64,000 nucleotides of DNA, from the NCBI RefSeq assembly GCF_014268755.2, contig NZ_CP077093.1, forward strand, positions 5,849,501-5,913,500. The letters are read 5' to 3'. Position numbers and translations under genes: made by a program. Under the pieces are notes generated by a model, which saw only the letters and a program-made list of their open reading frames with translations, was not told where the DNA came from and did no database searches. Shown in pieces: positions 8,609 through 17,700 of the stretch (position 1 is the first letter of the stretch; the number at the start of each line of letters is the position of its first letter). Source of the DNA: Pseudomonas vanderleydeniana. Its GTDB lineage: Bacteria > Pseudomonadota > Gammaproteobacteria > Pseudomonadales > Pseudomonadaceae.

Positions 8609-9445
8609 ATGAACCGTACGCTCGTGGCTTTATCCCTCACCGCCCTGCTCACTCCCGTCCTCGCCCAGGCGGCAGCCAGCGACACGACCATCACCGATGC
8701 CCAATATGCCAAGGTCCTGGCCGGCAGTTGGCGTACCCCGGAGAACAGCGTGCGCGACGTCTATCGCCACCCTCGGCAGACCTTGCAGTTCTTTGGCCTG
8801 CAGGCCAACCAGACGGTAATCGAAATCACCCCGGGTGGTGGCTGGTACAGCGAAGTCCTCGCACCGCTGCTGAGGAACCAGGGCCAGTACATCGCGGCCG
8901 TGCAGGCCCCCTCGAGCAGCGATTACGCCAGGCGCTCGGCCGAAAGCCTGCAACAGAAGTTCACCCGGGACCCGAGCCAGTACGTGCGGGCGCGCATCGT
9001 CGAGTTCGATCCCCAGGCCCCGGTGCTGGGCAAGCCGGATTCGGCCGACCGGGTGCTGACTTTCCGCAACGTGCACAACTGGGTCCTGGCCGATGACGCG
9101 CCGGCGATGTTCTCCGCCTTCTTCAAGGTGCTCAAGCCGGGCGGCGTGCTGGGCGTGGTGGATCATCGCGCGAAGGAAGGTACGGACCTGGAAAGCATCA
9201 AGCGCAGCGGCTACCTGCCCACCGCCTACGTGGTGAAACTGGCCACCGATGCCGGCTTCGTCCTGGAAGCGCAGAGCGAGGTCAACGCCAACCCGAAGGA
9301 TACCAAGGACTATCCGGACGGCGTCTGGACCCTGCCCCCCACGCTGCGCCTGGGTGAACGGGACAAGGCCAGGTACCAGGCCATCGGCGAATCGGACCGC
9401 CTGACCCTGCGCTTCGTCAAGCCAAGCAAGGTGGCGGCCCGCTGA
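8609..9445 (+). CDS. Exported class I SAM-dependent methyltransferase-fold protein
   Basis: The start ATG 8609 is favoured over 8603, because AGGA at 8600 is well spaced only to 8609. The 278-residue product begins with a clear signal peptide (MNRTLVALSLTALLTPVLAQA|AAS). The mature protein has a methyltransferase Rossmann fold: VIEITPGGGWYSEVLAPLL (motif I), RVLTFRNVHNWV, and LKPGGVLGVVDHRA (post-I/motif IV region). Homologues of this type are annotated as methyltransferases in many proteobacteria, but the donor S-adenosylmethionine is not known to be periplasmic, so the real function is open. Confidence 0.8.
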   Translation: MNRTLVALSLTALLTPVLAQAAASDTTITDAQYAKVLAGSWRTPENSVRDVYRHPRQTLQFFGLQANQTVIEITPGGGWYSEVLAPLLRNQGQYIAAVQAPSSSDYARRSAESLQQKFTRDPSQYVRARIVEFDPQAPVLGKPDSADRVLTFRNVHNWVLADDAPAMFSAFFKVLKPGGVLGVVDHRAKEGTDLESIKRSGYLPTAYVVKLATDAGFVLEAQSEVNANPKDTKDYPDGVWTLPPTLRLGERDKARYQAIGESDRLTLRFVKPSKVAAR

Positions 9446-9454
9446 CCTGGCGCC

Positions 9455-9994
9455 TCAGTCGTCGGCGGCCGGGTCCAGATCGGGGAACAGCACCTGGGTG
9501 AAACCGAACTTGCTGAAGTCGCTGATCCGCGAAGGATACAGCCGTCCGATCAGGTGATCGCATTCATGCTGCACCACCCGCGCATGAAACCCTTCGGCGA
9601 CCCGCTCAAGCGGCTCGCCCTTGGGGGTGAAGCCTTCGTAGCGGATACGCCGGTAGCGGTCCACCGCCCCGCGCAGCCCCGGCACCGACAGGCAGCCTTC
9701 CCAGCCCTCCTCCAGCTCCGGTCCCAGCGGCGTGATCAGCGGGTTGATCAGGATCGTCTGCGGCACCGCCTCGGCATCCGGGTAACGCTCGCTGCGTTCG
9801 AAGCCGAAGATCACCAGCTGCAGATCCACACCGATCTGCGGTGCGGCCAGGCCGACTCCACCGACGTGCTGCATGGTTTCGAACATATCGTCGATCAGTT
9901 GCCAGAGTTCGGCGCTGTCGAACATCTCCGGAGGGACCGGCGGCGCTACGCGCAGCAGGCGAGGATCACCCATCTTCAGGATTTCACGGATCAT
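9455..9994 (-). CDS. def: Peptide deformylase
   Basis: The 179-residue metalloenzyme removes the formyl group from nascent peptides. All three signature motifs are present: [10 protein letters not shown] (residues 46-55), EGCLSVPG with metal ligand Cys101, and QHECDHLIG with ligands His143 and His147 and catalytic Glu144. Pseudomonads usually also have a def gene beside fmt. This copy is instead in an apparent operon behind yihY, with two bases between them, so it is probably a second deformylase. Confidence 0.93.
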   Translation of the reverse strand: MIREILKMGDPRLLRVAPPVPPEMFDSAELWQLIDDMFETMQHVGGVGLAAPQIGVDLQLVIFGFERSERYPDAEAVPQTILINPLITPLGPELEEGWEGCLSVPGLRGAVDRYRRIRYEGFTPKGEPLERVAEGFHARVVQHECDHLIGRLYPSRISDFSKFGFTQVLFPDLDPAADD

Positions 9995-9996
9995 GA

Positions 9997-10941
9997 TCAG
10001 GTTTCGTCAGTGGTCGGTTTGAAGGAGTGCTCGTGCCCCAGTACGCGGACAGGCGCCCGGTCGCCCTGTTCAGGAAAATCCTTCTCGCCAGGATCCTTGC
10101 CTTCGGACGACATGTGTTCGATCACCGCGTTCATCTCCGCCCCCAGCAGCAGTACCGCGGCCGAAATGTAGAAATACAGCAACAGCACGATGATCGCCCC
10201 GATACTGCCATACATCGCGTTGTAGTCGGCAAAGGTTTTCACGTAGTAGCCAAAACCCAGCGAAGCGACGATCCACACCACCACCGCGAGTACCGAACCC
10301 GGGGTGATGAACACGAACTTCTGCTTCACGTCCGGCATCACGTAGTACATCAGCGCCACGGAAAACATCAGCAGTATCACGATCACCGGCCAGCGCAGGA
10401 CGGTCCAGAGCGTCACCACGAACTCTTCCATGCCGATCTGCCCCGCCAGCCAGCTCATCACCTGTGGCCCGAGGACCATCAGCGCGGCGGCCGCCAGCAA
10501 CATGCCGGCGATACCCACGGTGTAGAAAATCGACAATGGCAGGCGCTTCCAGATCGGTCGGCCTTCCTGCACGTCGTAGGCGGCGTTCATGGCGCTCATC
10601 ATCAGCCGCACGCCCGCCGAGGCGGTCCACAGGGCAATCACGATACCCACCGACAACAGCCCCCCCTTGGACTGCTGCAACTGGTCGATCACCGGGTTGA
10701 CCTGGTCCAGCGCCTGGGGCGGCAGTACCAGTTCCGACTGCATGCGCAACCAGCTGAAGAAGTCCGGCAGGTGCAGGAAACCGATCAGGGCAATCAGGAA
10801 CAACAGGAAGGGGAACAGCGAAAACAGCATCTGGTAGGCCAGGGCCGAAGCATAGGTCGGCATCTCGTCGGCGACGAATTCCTGGACCGTACGTATCAGC
10901 ACGCGGTGCAGGGGCAGGCCGCGCAAGTCCGGAAAAATCAT
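9997..10941 (-). CDS. YihY/BrkB-family inner membrane protein
   Basis: The start ATG 10941 has AGGAGACGCT directly upstream. The 314-residue product has about six membrane segments, including [72 protein letters not shown], and [28 protein letters not shown]. The last is the signature region of the family once misnamed ribonuclease BN. The C-terminal tail (after EHMSSEGKD) is charged and cytoplasmic. The function of the family is not established. It is followed two bases later by def. Confidence 0.88.
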   Translation of the reverse strand: MIFPDLRGLPLHRVLIRTVQEFVADEMPTYASALAYQMLFSLFPFLLFLIALIGFLHLPDFFSWLRMQSELVLPPQALDQVNPVIDQLQQSKGGLLSVGIVIALWTASAGVRLMMSAMNAAYDVQEGRPIWKRLPLSIFYTVGIAGMLLAAAALMVLGPQVMSWLAGQIGMEEFVVTLWTVLRWPVIVILLMFSVALMYYVMPDVKQKFVFITPGSVLAVVVWIVASLGFGYYVKTFADYNAMYGSIGAIIVLLLYFYISAAVLLLGAEMNAVIEHMSSEGKDPGEKDFPEQGDRAPVRVLGHEHSFKPTTDET

Positions 10942-11070
10942 AGCGTCTCCTTTCGCCGCAATCATGGAGTCAGTCAGGGCGACTCAAGGGTGGTTTTCTA
11001 CTCACGGTAGCGCAGTTGGCAAGGGGTAAACAATTTCCGGGTTTGACACCGACCTGCCGCAACAGCAGAA

Positions 11071-11090
11071 CGGCCATCCTTGGATGGCCG
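11071..11090 (-). terminator. Hairpin downstream of csbD
   Basis: CGGCCATCC and GGATGGCCG form a perfect 9-bp stem with a two-base loop, 25 bases after the csbD stop. Only a weak T-run follows on the minus strand. Confidence 0.5.
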
Positions 11091-11114
11091 CTCGGTCACT
11101 CATCAATCAGGCAC

Positions 11115-11306
11115 TCAGGCCCGGTCGATACCTTTCTTGATCGTCTCCTTGACGTTGCCCTTGGCCTTCTGGGCTTCGCCTTTCAATTCCTGGGCCTTGC
11201 CTTCGGCACGCAGGCGATCATTGTCGGTAGCCTTGCCAATGCCCTGCTTGATGTTACCAACCGCTTCGTTCGCCGTGCCTTTGATCTTATCGCCAGTGCT
11301 GCTCAT
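11115..11306 (-). CDS. CsbD-family stress protein
   Basis: The 63-residue hydrophilic protein follows the CsbD pattern throughout: [40 protein letters not shown] and a [12 protein letters not shown] end. CsbD-like proteins are induced by general stress and stationary phase in many bacteria, but their biochemical role is unknown. GGAGAAATATC precedes the ATG. It is a single gene with its own hairpin downstream. Confidence 0.92.
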   Translation of the reverse strand: MSSTGDKIKGTANEAVGNIKQGIGKATDNDRLRAEGKAQELKGEAQKAKGNVKETIKKGIDRA

Positions 11307-11506
11307 GATATTTCTCCGTTGGGAAAATGCGGGGTATCAGTGTCGCTACATAACGTTGACCCGAGGGTTTTGCCGAGAGTTTCATTTTTTTTCGTCGGTT
11401 CTTTCATCGCGATAGGCAGGTTTACCTTTATGTTTGCCGGCCAACCCCCGAGAATAGGCGGCAGATTCAGGCTACGGCGCTGAAGATCGATAACGGTAGG
11501 AAAGTG

Positions 11507-11884
11507 ATGAAACTCGATAAAAAGCAGGCGATTGCCCGCAGGAACCAGGAACTGGGTGGTGCGGTGTTGGGCACGAACAACTGCCACTTCACCGAGCTGA
11601 GTCGCAACCGGAACATCTGGTGGTTCGACATCCCGCTGGGACGCCTGGCGATCGGCCAGTACGAATGGGTGCATCTGCTGCTGCACACACCGAGCACCGA
11701 CCAGTTGCTGCACCTGAAGGTGCCGACGGTGTTCCTGCGCGAGAAACTCGAGGGCCTGGTGGTGCGTAACGCCGGCAAGCGCAAACCGACCGTGAGCCTG
11801 GAACTGAGCGCGGACAAAGACGCGTTTCTCCAGGATGTACGGCCCAACGGTACCGGCGTGAACTTCGCACAGTTCCAGCAGTAG
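11507..11884 (+). CDS. Hypothetical protein, 125 residues
   Basis: The start is ATG 11507 with TAGGAAAG upstream (a GTG one codon earlier is possible). The soluble protein has no signal peptide. It begins with a basic helix (KLDKKQAIARRNQELGG) and continues with alternating strand-like segments (WWFDIPLGRLAIGQYEWVHLLLH, LLHLKVPTVFLREKLEGLVVR, TVSLELSADKDAFLQDVRP). Base composition matches neighbours and no overlapping gene competes, so I believe it is real. I do not recognise a family. It lies between divergent csbD and a REP pair. Confidence 0.7.
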   Translation: MKLDKKQAIARRNQELGGAVLGTNNCHFTELSRNRNIWWFDIPLGRLAIGQYEWVHLLLHTPSTDQLLHLKVPTVFLREKLEGLVVRNAGKRKPTVSLELSADKDAFLQDVRPNGTGVNFAQFQQ

Positions 11885-11926
11885 TCCAAACGCATGGCTG
11901 ACGGACTCGTCTGGCGAGCGGGCGGT

Positions 11927-12055
11927 GTGGCGAGCGGGCTTGCCCGCGCTGGGGCGCGAAGCGGCCCTGAAACCGCCCCCCATTCAGCCAGGGTCAATCG
12001 CGGTGCCTGCTTTGCGGCTGCCCCGCAGCCGAGCGCGGGCAAGCCCGCTCACCAC
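11927..12055. repeat. REP pair, 'gtggcgagcgggcttgcccgcg' type
   Basis: One arm at 11927-11950 and its inverted, nearly perfect copy at 12032-12055 face each other across about 80 bases. The same element recurs at 24023-24153. It sits in the 250-base spacer between a plus-strand gene end and the fadD1 terminator. Confidence 0.85.
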
Positions 12056-12090
12056 AACAGCAAAACCCGCCTGCAGAGCGCCCCTGAACG

Positions 12091-12115
12091 AAAAAGCCCC
12101 GCAATGCGGGGCTTT
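12091..12115 (-). terminator. Rho-independent terminator of fadD1
   Basis: AAAGCCCCGC and GCGGGGCTTT form a 10-bp stem with a three-base loop, followed on the minus strand by a short T-run. It lies 20 bases past the fadD1 stop. Confidence 0.85.
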
Positions 12116-12134
12116 GTCTTTTTCGGCACAAGCG

Positions 12135-13832
12135 TCAGGCGGTCTTCTTCAGGCCCAGCTTCTTCAGCTCTTCGTCACGCAGTTCGCGACGCAGGATCTT
12201 GCCGACGTTGGTGGTCGGCAGGGCATCGCGGAACTCGACGAACCTGGGCACCTTGTAGCCGGTGACGTTGGCGCGCATGTGCTCCATCACCTGGTCCTTG
12301 GTCAGGGTCACGCCCGGCTTGGCGACGATGAAGATCTTGATCACCTCGCCCGACTTCTCGTCCGGCACGCCGATGGCGGCACATTGCAGCACGCCCGGCA
12401 GGGTCGCGAGCACGTCTTCCAGTTCGTTCGGATAGACGTTGAAGCCCGACACCAGGATCATGTCCTTCTTGCGGTCGACGATCCGCATGTAGCCATCAGG
12501 CTGGATGATCGCGATATCGCCGGTCTTCAACCAGCCTTCGCTGTCGAGGATCTCGTCGGTGGCATCCTGGCGCTGCCAGTAGCCCTTCATGACCTGGGGG
12601 CCCTTGATGCACAGCTCGCCGACTTCACCCAGCGGCAGCTCGACGCCAGCGTCGTCGATCACCTTGCACAGGGTCGACGGCATCGGGATGCCGATGGTGC
12701 CCTGCTGGATCTTCTGGCTGGGGTTCACCGAAGCCACCGGGCTGGTCTCGGTCATGCCATAGCCTTCACAGATGGCACAGCCGGTCACGGCCTTCCAACG
12801 CTCGGACGCCGCCAGTTGCAGAGCCATGCCGCCCGACAGGGTGACCTTGAGGGCAGAGAAGTCCAGCTTGCGGAACGCCTCGTTGTTGCACAGCGAGACG
12901 AACAGGGTGTTCAGGCCGACGAAGGCGCTGAACTTCCACTTCGACAGTTCCTTGACCATCGCCGGCAGGTCGCGCGGGTTGCTGATCAGAATGTTGTGGT
13001 TGCCCAGCAGCATCACCGCCATGCAATGGAAGGTGAAGGCATAGATGTGGTACAGCGGCAGCGGCGTGATGACGATCTCGCAGCCTTCCCGCAGTTCCGA
13101 CCCCATCAGCGCCTTGCACTGCAGCATGTTCGACACCAGGTTGCGGTGGGTCAACATCGCGCCCTTGGCCACGCCGGTGGTACCACCGGTGTACTGCAAC
13201 ACGGCCACGTCACTGCTGGCCGGGTTGGCTTCCTTGACCGGCTGGCCCAGGCCCTTGCTCAGCACGTCATTGAATTTGACGGCCTTGGGCAGGTGGTAGG
13301 CCGGCACCATCTTCTTCACATACTTGACGACGCTGTTGACCAGCAGGCGCTTGAGCGGTGGCAGCATGTCGGCCACTTCGGTGACGATGACATGGCGCAC
13401 TCCGGTCTTGGGTACGACCGTCTCGGCCAGATGCGCCATGTTCGCCAGGCACACCAGCGCCTTGGCACCGGAGTCGTTGAACTGGTGTTCCATTTCCCGC
13501 GCGGTGTACAGCGGGTTGGTGTTGACCACGATCAGGCCGGCGCGAATGGCACCGAACACGGCGATCGGATATTGCAGCAGGTTCGGCAACTGCAGGGCGA
13601 TGCGGTCGCCCGGCTGCAGGTCCGTATGCTGTTGCAGGTAGGCAGCGAAGGCCCCGGACAACTCATACAACTCACCATAGGTGAGCGTCTTGCCGAGGTT
13701 GCTAAAGGCCGGCTTGTTGGCGAATCGTTGGCAAGACTGTTTCAATACCGTCTGAACATTCGGGTACTCATCGGGATTGATTTCGGCAGCAATCCCAGCC
13801 GGGTACTTATCCTTCCAAAAGTCTTCGATCAT
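12135..13832 (-). CDS. fadD1: Long-chain-fatty-acid--CoA ligase FadD1
   Basis: The 565-residue acyl-activating enzyme makes acyl-CoA from fatty acid, ATP and CoA for beta-oxidation. It carries the ANL-superfamily motifs in order: the P-loop YTGGTTGVAKGAMLTH (about residue 212), the GYGMTETSPVAS motif, the hinge GWLKTGDIAIIQPDGYMRIVDRKKDMI, and the C-terminal GKILRRELRDE with the catalytic lysine. Tandem fadD1/fadD2 followed by a hydrolase and a MaoC gene is the usual Pseudomonas arrangement. GGAGTGGGCTTCC lies before the ATG. It is about 66% alike to the next gene by eye, so the pair is an old duplication. Confidence 0.95.
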   Translation of the reverse strand: MIEDFWKDKYPAGIAAEINPDEYPNVQTVLKQSCQRFANKPAFSNLGKTLTYGELYELSGAFAAYLQQHTDLQPGDRIALQLPNLLQYPIAVFGAIRAGLIVVNTNPLYTAREMEHQFNDSGAKALVCLANMAHLAETVVPKTGVRHVIVTEVADMLPPLKRLLVNSVVKYVKKMVPAYHLPKAVKFNDVLSKGLGQPVKEANPASSDVAVLQYTGGTTGVAKGAMLTHRNLVSNMLQCKALMGSELREGCEIVITPLPLYHIYAFTFHCMAVMLLGNHNILISNPRDLPAMVKELSKWKFSAFVGLNTLFVSLCNNEAFRKLDFSALKVTLSGGMALQLAASERWKAVTGCAICEGYGMTETSPVASVNPSQKIQQGTIGIPMPSTLCKVIDDAGVELPLGEVGELCIKGPQVMKGYWQRQDATDEILDSEGWLKTGDIAIIQPDGYMRIVDRKKDMILVSGFNVYPNELEDVLATLPGVLQCAAIGVPDEKSGEVIKIFIVAKPGVTLTKDQVMEHMRANVTGYKVPRFVEFRDALPTTNVGKILRRELRDEELKKLGLKKTA

Positions 13833-14220
13833 GGAAGCCCACTCCTCAGCAACGCGAATTCAGCACCGCATTTGATGCGATTATTATTTGTCTGTGTTTG
13901 TTATTGGGTGATCTGGCTTTAACCTACGCCGAGAAGTCACAAAGCGCGCCGAGAGTAGCAGCTTTGCCGAGGGTCGACTAGAGCCAAACACGGCCCCTAC
14001 AGTCATAAACATGACTCAAGAACAGCAATCGGTCATTTTAGAGTAAAAATTCTATTCTTCTGATTTTCCGCTCTAGGGCGGTGTTTTCAGAAGCAAAAAG
14101 CTTCGCGGGCAAGCCGCGCTCCTACAGTTCAGCGTCGTCCATCAACAGAACGCACGGCAATGAACTGTAGGAGCGTGGCTTGCCCGCGAAGAGATCCGCA
14201 AGGTCGCCGATGTCTACCCG
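13833..14220. other. fadD2-fadD1 spacer of 388 bases
   Basis: No gene is visible. The stretch holds the promoter region of fadD1 in an AT-richer part (13850-14090) and a REP pair near the fadD2 end (14101-14191). Confidence 0.7.
14101..14191. repeat. REP pair, 31-bp arms with one mismatch
   Basis: The arms 14101-14131 and 14161-14191 are inverted copies differing at one base and belong to the 'cttcgcgggcaagcc...gctcctacag' class. It follows the fadD2 stop by 30 bases and can act as a transcript 3' end stabiliser. Confidence 0.88.
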
Positions 14221-15909
14221 CTAGGCGATGTCGCGCAACTCGCGCCGCAGGATCTTGCCTACCGGCGTCATCGGCAGCGAATCACGCAGCACGATGTGCT
14301 TGGGCACCTTGTAGGCGGTGAAGTTTTCCTTGCAGTAGGCCTTGAGTTCCTCGACGCTGACCCCCGCCTCCCGCGCTACCACGAACAGCTTCACCGCCTC
14401 GCCGGAACGTTCGTCCGGTACGCCGATCACCGCGCAGTTGGCGACTTTCGGATGGGCCATCACCACGTCTTCGATTTCGTTGGGGTACACGTTGAAACCG
14501 GAGACGATGATCATGTCCTTCTTGCGGTCGACGATGCGGACAAACCCGTCCGGGTCGATCACCGCGATATCCCCGGTCTTGAACCAGCCCTCGTCATCGA
14601 GCACCTCGGCCGTCGCCTGCGGCTGCTGCCAGTAGCCCTTCATCACCTGCGGGCCCTTGATGCACAGCTCGCCTGGCTGCCCCAGCGGTTGCTCGACGCC
14701 ATTGTCATCGGTGACCTTCAAGGCCGTGCCCGGCAGTGGCAGGCCGACCGTACCCAGGCGGCCGAGTTCGCCGTAGGGGTTGGTGCAGGCGACCGGCGAG
14801 GTCTCGGTCAGGCCGTAGCCTTCGGTGATGCGGCAGCCCGTGGCTTTCTGCCAACGCTCGGCCGTGGCCTTGACCAGCGCGGTACCGCCGGAGTTGGTGA
14901 GCTTGAGCGCGGAGAAATCCAGGTTCTTGAACTCCGGATGCTCCATCAGCGCGACGAACAGCGTGTTGAGTCCCAACAGAGCGGAAAACCGCCACTTCTT
15001 CAATTCCTTGACGAAGCCACCGATGTCCCGTGGGTTACCGATCAGCACGTTATGGTTGCCGGTGACCATCATGCACATGCAATTCGCGGTGAATGCATAG
15101 ATGTGGTACAGCGGCAGCGGTGCAATCACCACCTCCTGGCCTTCCTTGAGCAGCGGGTGACCGTCGGTGCCCGTCTGGGACATGCACGCGCGCGCCTGCT
15201 GCATGTTCGCCACCAGGTTGCCGTGGGTGAGCATCGCGCCCTTGGCCAGCCCCGTGGTGCCGCCGGTGTACTGCAGCACCGCAATATCGTCGAGGCCGGC
15301 CGTCGATGGCTGGATGCCCTGGCCACGGCCCCTGTGCAGGGCACTCTTGAACGAAATGGCCTGGGGCAACTGGTAGGGCGGCACCAGTTTCTTGACCTTG
15401 TCGACCACCAGGTTGGTCAGCCAGCCCTTGGCCGGCGACATCAGGTCGCCCATCTTCGCCTCGATCAGGAACTCGATGCCGGTATCGGGCAGCACTTCCT
15501 GGACCTTCGAACCGAACAGGTTCAGGTACACCAGCGCACGGGCACCGGAGTCCTTGAACTGGTGGCGCATCTCGCGCACGGTGTACAGCGGGTTGGTGTT
15601 GACCACCACCAGGCCGGCGCGCATGGCGCCGAACACGGCGATCGGATAGTGCAGGACGTTGGGCAATTGCACCGCAATGCGATCACCCGGGCGCAGGTCG
15701 GTGTGGTTTTGCAGGTAGCCGGCGAAGGCCGCGCTGTAGCGCTCCAGTTCGGCGTAGGTCAGAGTCACGCCCATGCTGCTGAAGGCCGGACGATCCGCGA
15801 ACTTCTTGCAGGACCGCTCGAACACCTCGATCACCGACTTGTAGGCCCCCGCTTCGATAGCCAGGGGGACGCCGGCCGGGCGTTTGTCATTCCAGAAATC
15901 AGGTTGCAT
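14221..15909 (-). CDS. fadD2: Long-chain-fatty-acid--CoA ligase FadD2
   Basis: The start ATG 15909 gives 562 residues, collinear with FadD1, and follows GAGGACAACAAC. A 60-residue extension in frame is intergenic. It has the same motif set: YTGGTTGLAKGAMLTH, GYGLTETSPVACT, GWFKTGDIAVIDPDGFVRIVDRKKDMI, and GKILRRELRD at the very C-terminus. It is upstream of fadD1 on the same strand and divergent from the lipase-like gene at 16147. An AACAACAA motif overlaps the start codon, which suggests catabolite repression by Hfq/Crc. Confidence 0.93.
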   Translation of the reverse strand: MQPDFWNDKRPAGVPLAIEAGAYKSVIEVFERSCKKFADRPAFSSMGVTLTYAELERYSAAFAGYLQNHTDLRPGDRIAVQLPNVLHYPIAVFGAMRAGLVVVNTNPLYTVREMRHQFKDSGARALVYLNLFGSKVQEVLPDTGIEFLIEAKMGDLMSPAKGWLTNLVVDKVKKLVPPYQLPQAISFKSALHRGRGQGIQPSTAGLDDIAVLQYTGGTTGLAKGAMLTHGNLVANMQQARACMSQTGTDGHPLLKEGQEVVIAPLPLYHIYAFTANCMCMMVTGNHNVLIGNPRDIGGFVKELKKWRFSALLGLNTLFVALMEHPEFKNLDFSALKLTNSGGTALVKATAERWQKATGCRITEGYGLTETSPVACTNPYGELGRLGTVGLPLPGTALKVTDDNGVEQPLGQPGELCIKGPQVMKGYWQQPQATAEVLDDEGWFKTGDIAVIDPDGFVRIVDRKKDMIIVSGFNVYPNEIEDVVMAHPKVANCAVIGVPDERSGEAVKLFVVAREAGVSVEELKAYCKENFTAYKVPKHIVLRDSLPMTPVGKILRRELRDIA

Positions 15910-15916
15910 TGTTGTT
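15909..15916 (-). promoter_or_regulatory. AACAACAA (Hfq/Crc-type) motif at the fadD2 start
   Basis: On the coding strand AACAACAA ends in the A of the start codon and separates it from AGGA. AAnAAnAA in this position is the known Hfq/Crc recognition pattern in Pseudomonas. Confidence 0.55.
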
Positions 15917-16146
15917 GTCCTCTTGCCTGAGCCTATCCGGAGCCGCTTCGCCGAAGCGAAAGCGTTCATTGGCGGACGGTAGCAGCAATGGGGAATCAGG
16001 CAAATATGCCGGACACACTCATTAACATCATGAATCTTGCTGCCAATGTGCAGCTTGGCCTGCTTCCTGATCGAGTATGCGCTATACAATGGGGCGACTG
16101 CCTACTCCACCCCCTGCCCCGTCTCGTCCCGTGCAAAGGAACCGCC

Positions 16147-17091
16147 ATGATCCACGACACTTTCTGGCTGACCACGAGTGACCACAGCCGCCTCTACGTC
16201 AACCGTTGGCTGCCTCAGGGCGAGCCCGTGGGGCTGGTGATGCTCTCCCATGGCATGGCCGAGCACAGTGGGCGTTATGCCCGCCTGGCCGCGGCGTTGT
16301 GCGAGGCCGGCTATGGCCTGTATGCCCCCGACCAGCGCGGGCACGGCAAGACCGCCGAGCACGGCGTGCTCGGGCACTATGCCGACCATGACGGCTGGAG
16401 CAGCGTGGTCAGCGACCTGGCCGCGCTCAACCAGCGCATCGGCGAAGAACATCCGGGCAAGCCGATCATCCTGCTCGGGCACAGCATGGGCAGCTACATC
16501 GCCCAGGCCTACCTGCTGCACCACAGCGCCAGCCTGCAGGGCGCGATTCTCAGCGGTTCGAACTTCCAGCCCGTGGCCCTCTACCGCGCCGCCCGTGCCA
16601 TTGCCCGCTTCGAGCGCTGGCGCCAGGGCCCGACCGGCCGCAGCGCGCTGATCGACTGGCTGTCGTTCGGCTCCTTCAACAAGGCCTTCAAGCCCAACCG
16701 CACGGCCTTCGACTGGCTCAGCCGCGACCCGCAGGAAGTCGACAAGTACGTCGCCGACCCGCTCTGCGGCTTTCGCTGCACCAACCAGATGTGGATCGAC
16801 ATGCTCGGCGGCCTGCAGCAGATCAGCAAGGCCGCCAACCTGGCGCAGATCGACCCCGGGTTGCCGTTGCTGGTGATGGGCGGCGAGCGGGATCCGGTCA
16901 GCGAGGGCAAGCGCCTGAAGGATCTTGCCGACGCATTGCGCCAGGCAGGTAGCCAGAACCTGAAATTGAGCGTCTACCCTCAGGCGCGGCATGAACTCTT
17001 CAATGAAACCAACCGCGATGAAGTGACCACCGACGTGCTGCAATGGCTGGAACAGACCCTGGCACATCGTCGGCCGGTGCATGCCGAATAA
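16147..17091 (+). CDS. Alpha/beta hydrolase, monoacylglycerol lipase / lysophospholipase type
   Basis: The start ATG 16147 has AAAGGAACC upstream. The 314-residue product has the family's LSHGMAEHSGRY oxyanion region, PDQRGHGKT, the nucleophile elbow GHSMGS with Ser113, an acid in GERDPVSEG and a base in ARHELFNE near the C-terminus. This set matches bacterial monoglyceride lipases. It would release fatty acids that the adjacent FadD ligases activate. It is cytoplasmic, with no signal peptide. It is followed by the MaoC hydratase gene on the same strand, 60 bases on, likely as one operon. Confidence 0.9.
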   Translation: MIHDTFWLTTSDHSRLYVNRWLPQGEPVGLVMLSHGMAEHSGRYARLAAALCEAGYGLYAPDQRGHGKTAEHGVLGHYADHDGWSSVVSDLAALNQRIGEEHPGKPIILLGHSMGSYIAQAYLLHHSASLQGAILSGSNFQPVALYRAARAIARFERWRQGPTGRSALIDWLSFGSFNKAFKPNRTAFDWLSRDPQEVDKYVADPLCGFRCTNQMWIDMLGGLQQISKAANLAQIDPGLPLLVMGGERDPVSEGKRLKDLADALRQAGSQNLKLSVYPQARHELFNETNRDEVTTDVLQWLEQTLAHRRPVHAE

Positions 17092-17151
17092 TTTCTATCG
17101 TTTAAAATCAATGGTTTGATTTTGAACATCTCTTCACAGGACAGGTATCAG

Positions 17152-17628
17152 ATGACCCAGGTGACCAACACGCCGTACGAAGCCCTCGAAGTCGGCCAGA
17201 CCGCCAGCTACAGCAAGACCGTGGAAGAGCGCGACATCCAGCTGTTCGCCGCGATGTCCGGTGACCACAACCCGGTGCACCTGGACGCCGAGTTCGCCGC
17301 CGCGAGCATGTTCAAGGAGCGGATTGCCCACGGCATGTTCAGCGGCGCGCTGATCAGCGCCGCGGTGGCCTGCGAGCTGCCTGGGCCGGGTACCATCTAC
17401 CTGGGCCAGCAGATGAGCTTCCAGAAGCCGGTGAAGATCGGCGACACCCTGACCGTGCGTCTGGAAATCCTCGAAAAGCTGCCGAAGTTCCGCGTGCGCA
17501 TCGCTACCCGCGTGTTCAACCAGCGTGATGAGCTGGTGGTGGACGGCGAAGCGGAAATCCTCGCGCCACGCAAACAGCAGACCGTGACCCTGACCAGCCC
17601 GCCACCCATCACCATCGGCGGCGTCTGA
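17152..17628 (+). CDS. phaJ: MaoC-domain (R)-specific enoyl-CoA hydratase
   Basis: The start ATG 17152 gives 158 residues. The hydratase-2 motif GDHNPVHLD (residues about 42-50) supplies the catalytic Asp and His, followed by KERIAHGMFSGALIS and the LGQQMSFQKPVKIGDTL hot-dog strand. Proteins of this length in this position, next to fadD1/fadD2, are the PhaJ4-like hydratases of pseudomonads. They convert trans-2-enoyl-CoA to (R)-3-hydroxyacyl-CoA and so link beta-oxidation to polyhydroxyalkanoate. Which PhaJ subgroup applies is inferred from context. Confidence 0.88.
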   Translation: MTQVTNTPYEALEVGQTASYSKTVEERDIQLFAAMSGDHNPVHLDAEFAAASMFKERIAHGMFSGALISAAVACELPGPGTIYLGQQMSFQKPVKIGDTLTVRLEILEKLPKFRVRIATRVFNQRDELVVDGEAEILAPRKQQTVTLTSPPPITIGGV

Positions 17629-17655
17629 ACAGCACGAGGCGAGTGGGCACTGCAT

Positions 17656-17687
17656 GAAAAAACGCCGGATCGACCGGCGTTTTTTTA
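17656..17687. terminator. Bidirectional terminator
   Basis: AACGCCGG-TCGA-CCGGCGTT is flanked by an A-run on the left and a T-run on the right. It serves the convergent MaoC and four-helix-bundle genes. Confidence 0.9.
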
Positions 17688-17700
17688 TTCAACCAGCCAC

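Noticed and set aside
11310-11460. AlgU-type promoter upstream of csbD
   Set aside because: I could not find GAACTT and TCTGA elements at the proper spacing. Only loose partial matches occur.
11925-13922. 665-codon plus-strand frame across fadD1
   Set aside because: Antisense of fadD1, with His/Gln/Arg-rich low-complexity sequence. fadD1 has full family motifs on the other strand.
14221-16089. Longer FadD2 start at 16089
   Set aside because: The extra 60 residues do not align with FadD1 and would cover the divergent promoter. ATG 15909 has a ribosome site and matches FadD1.
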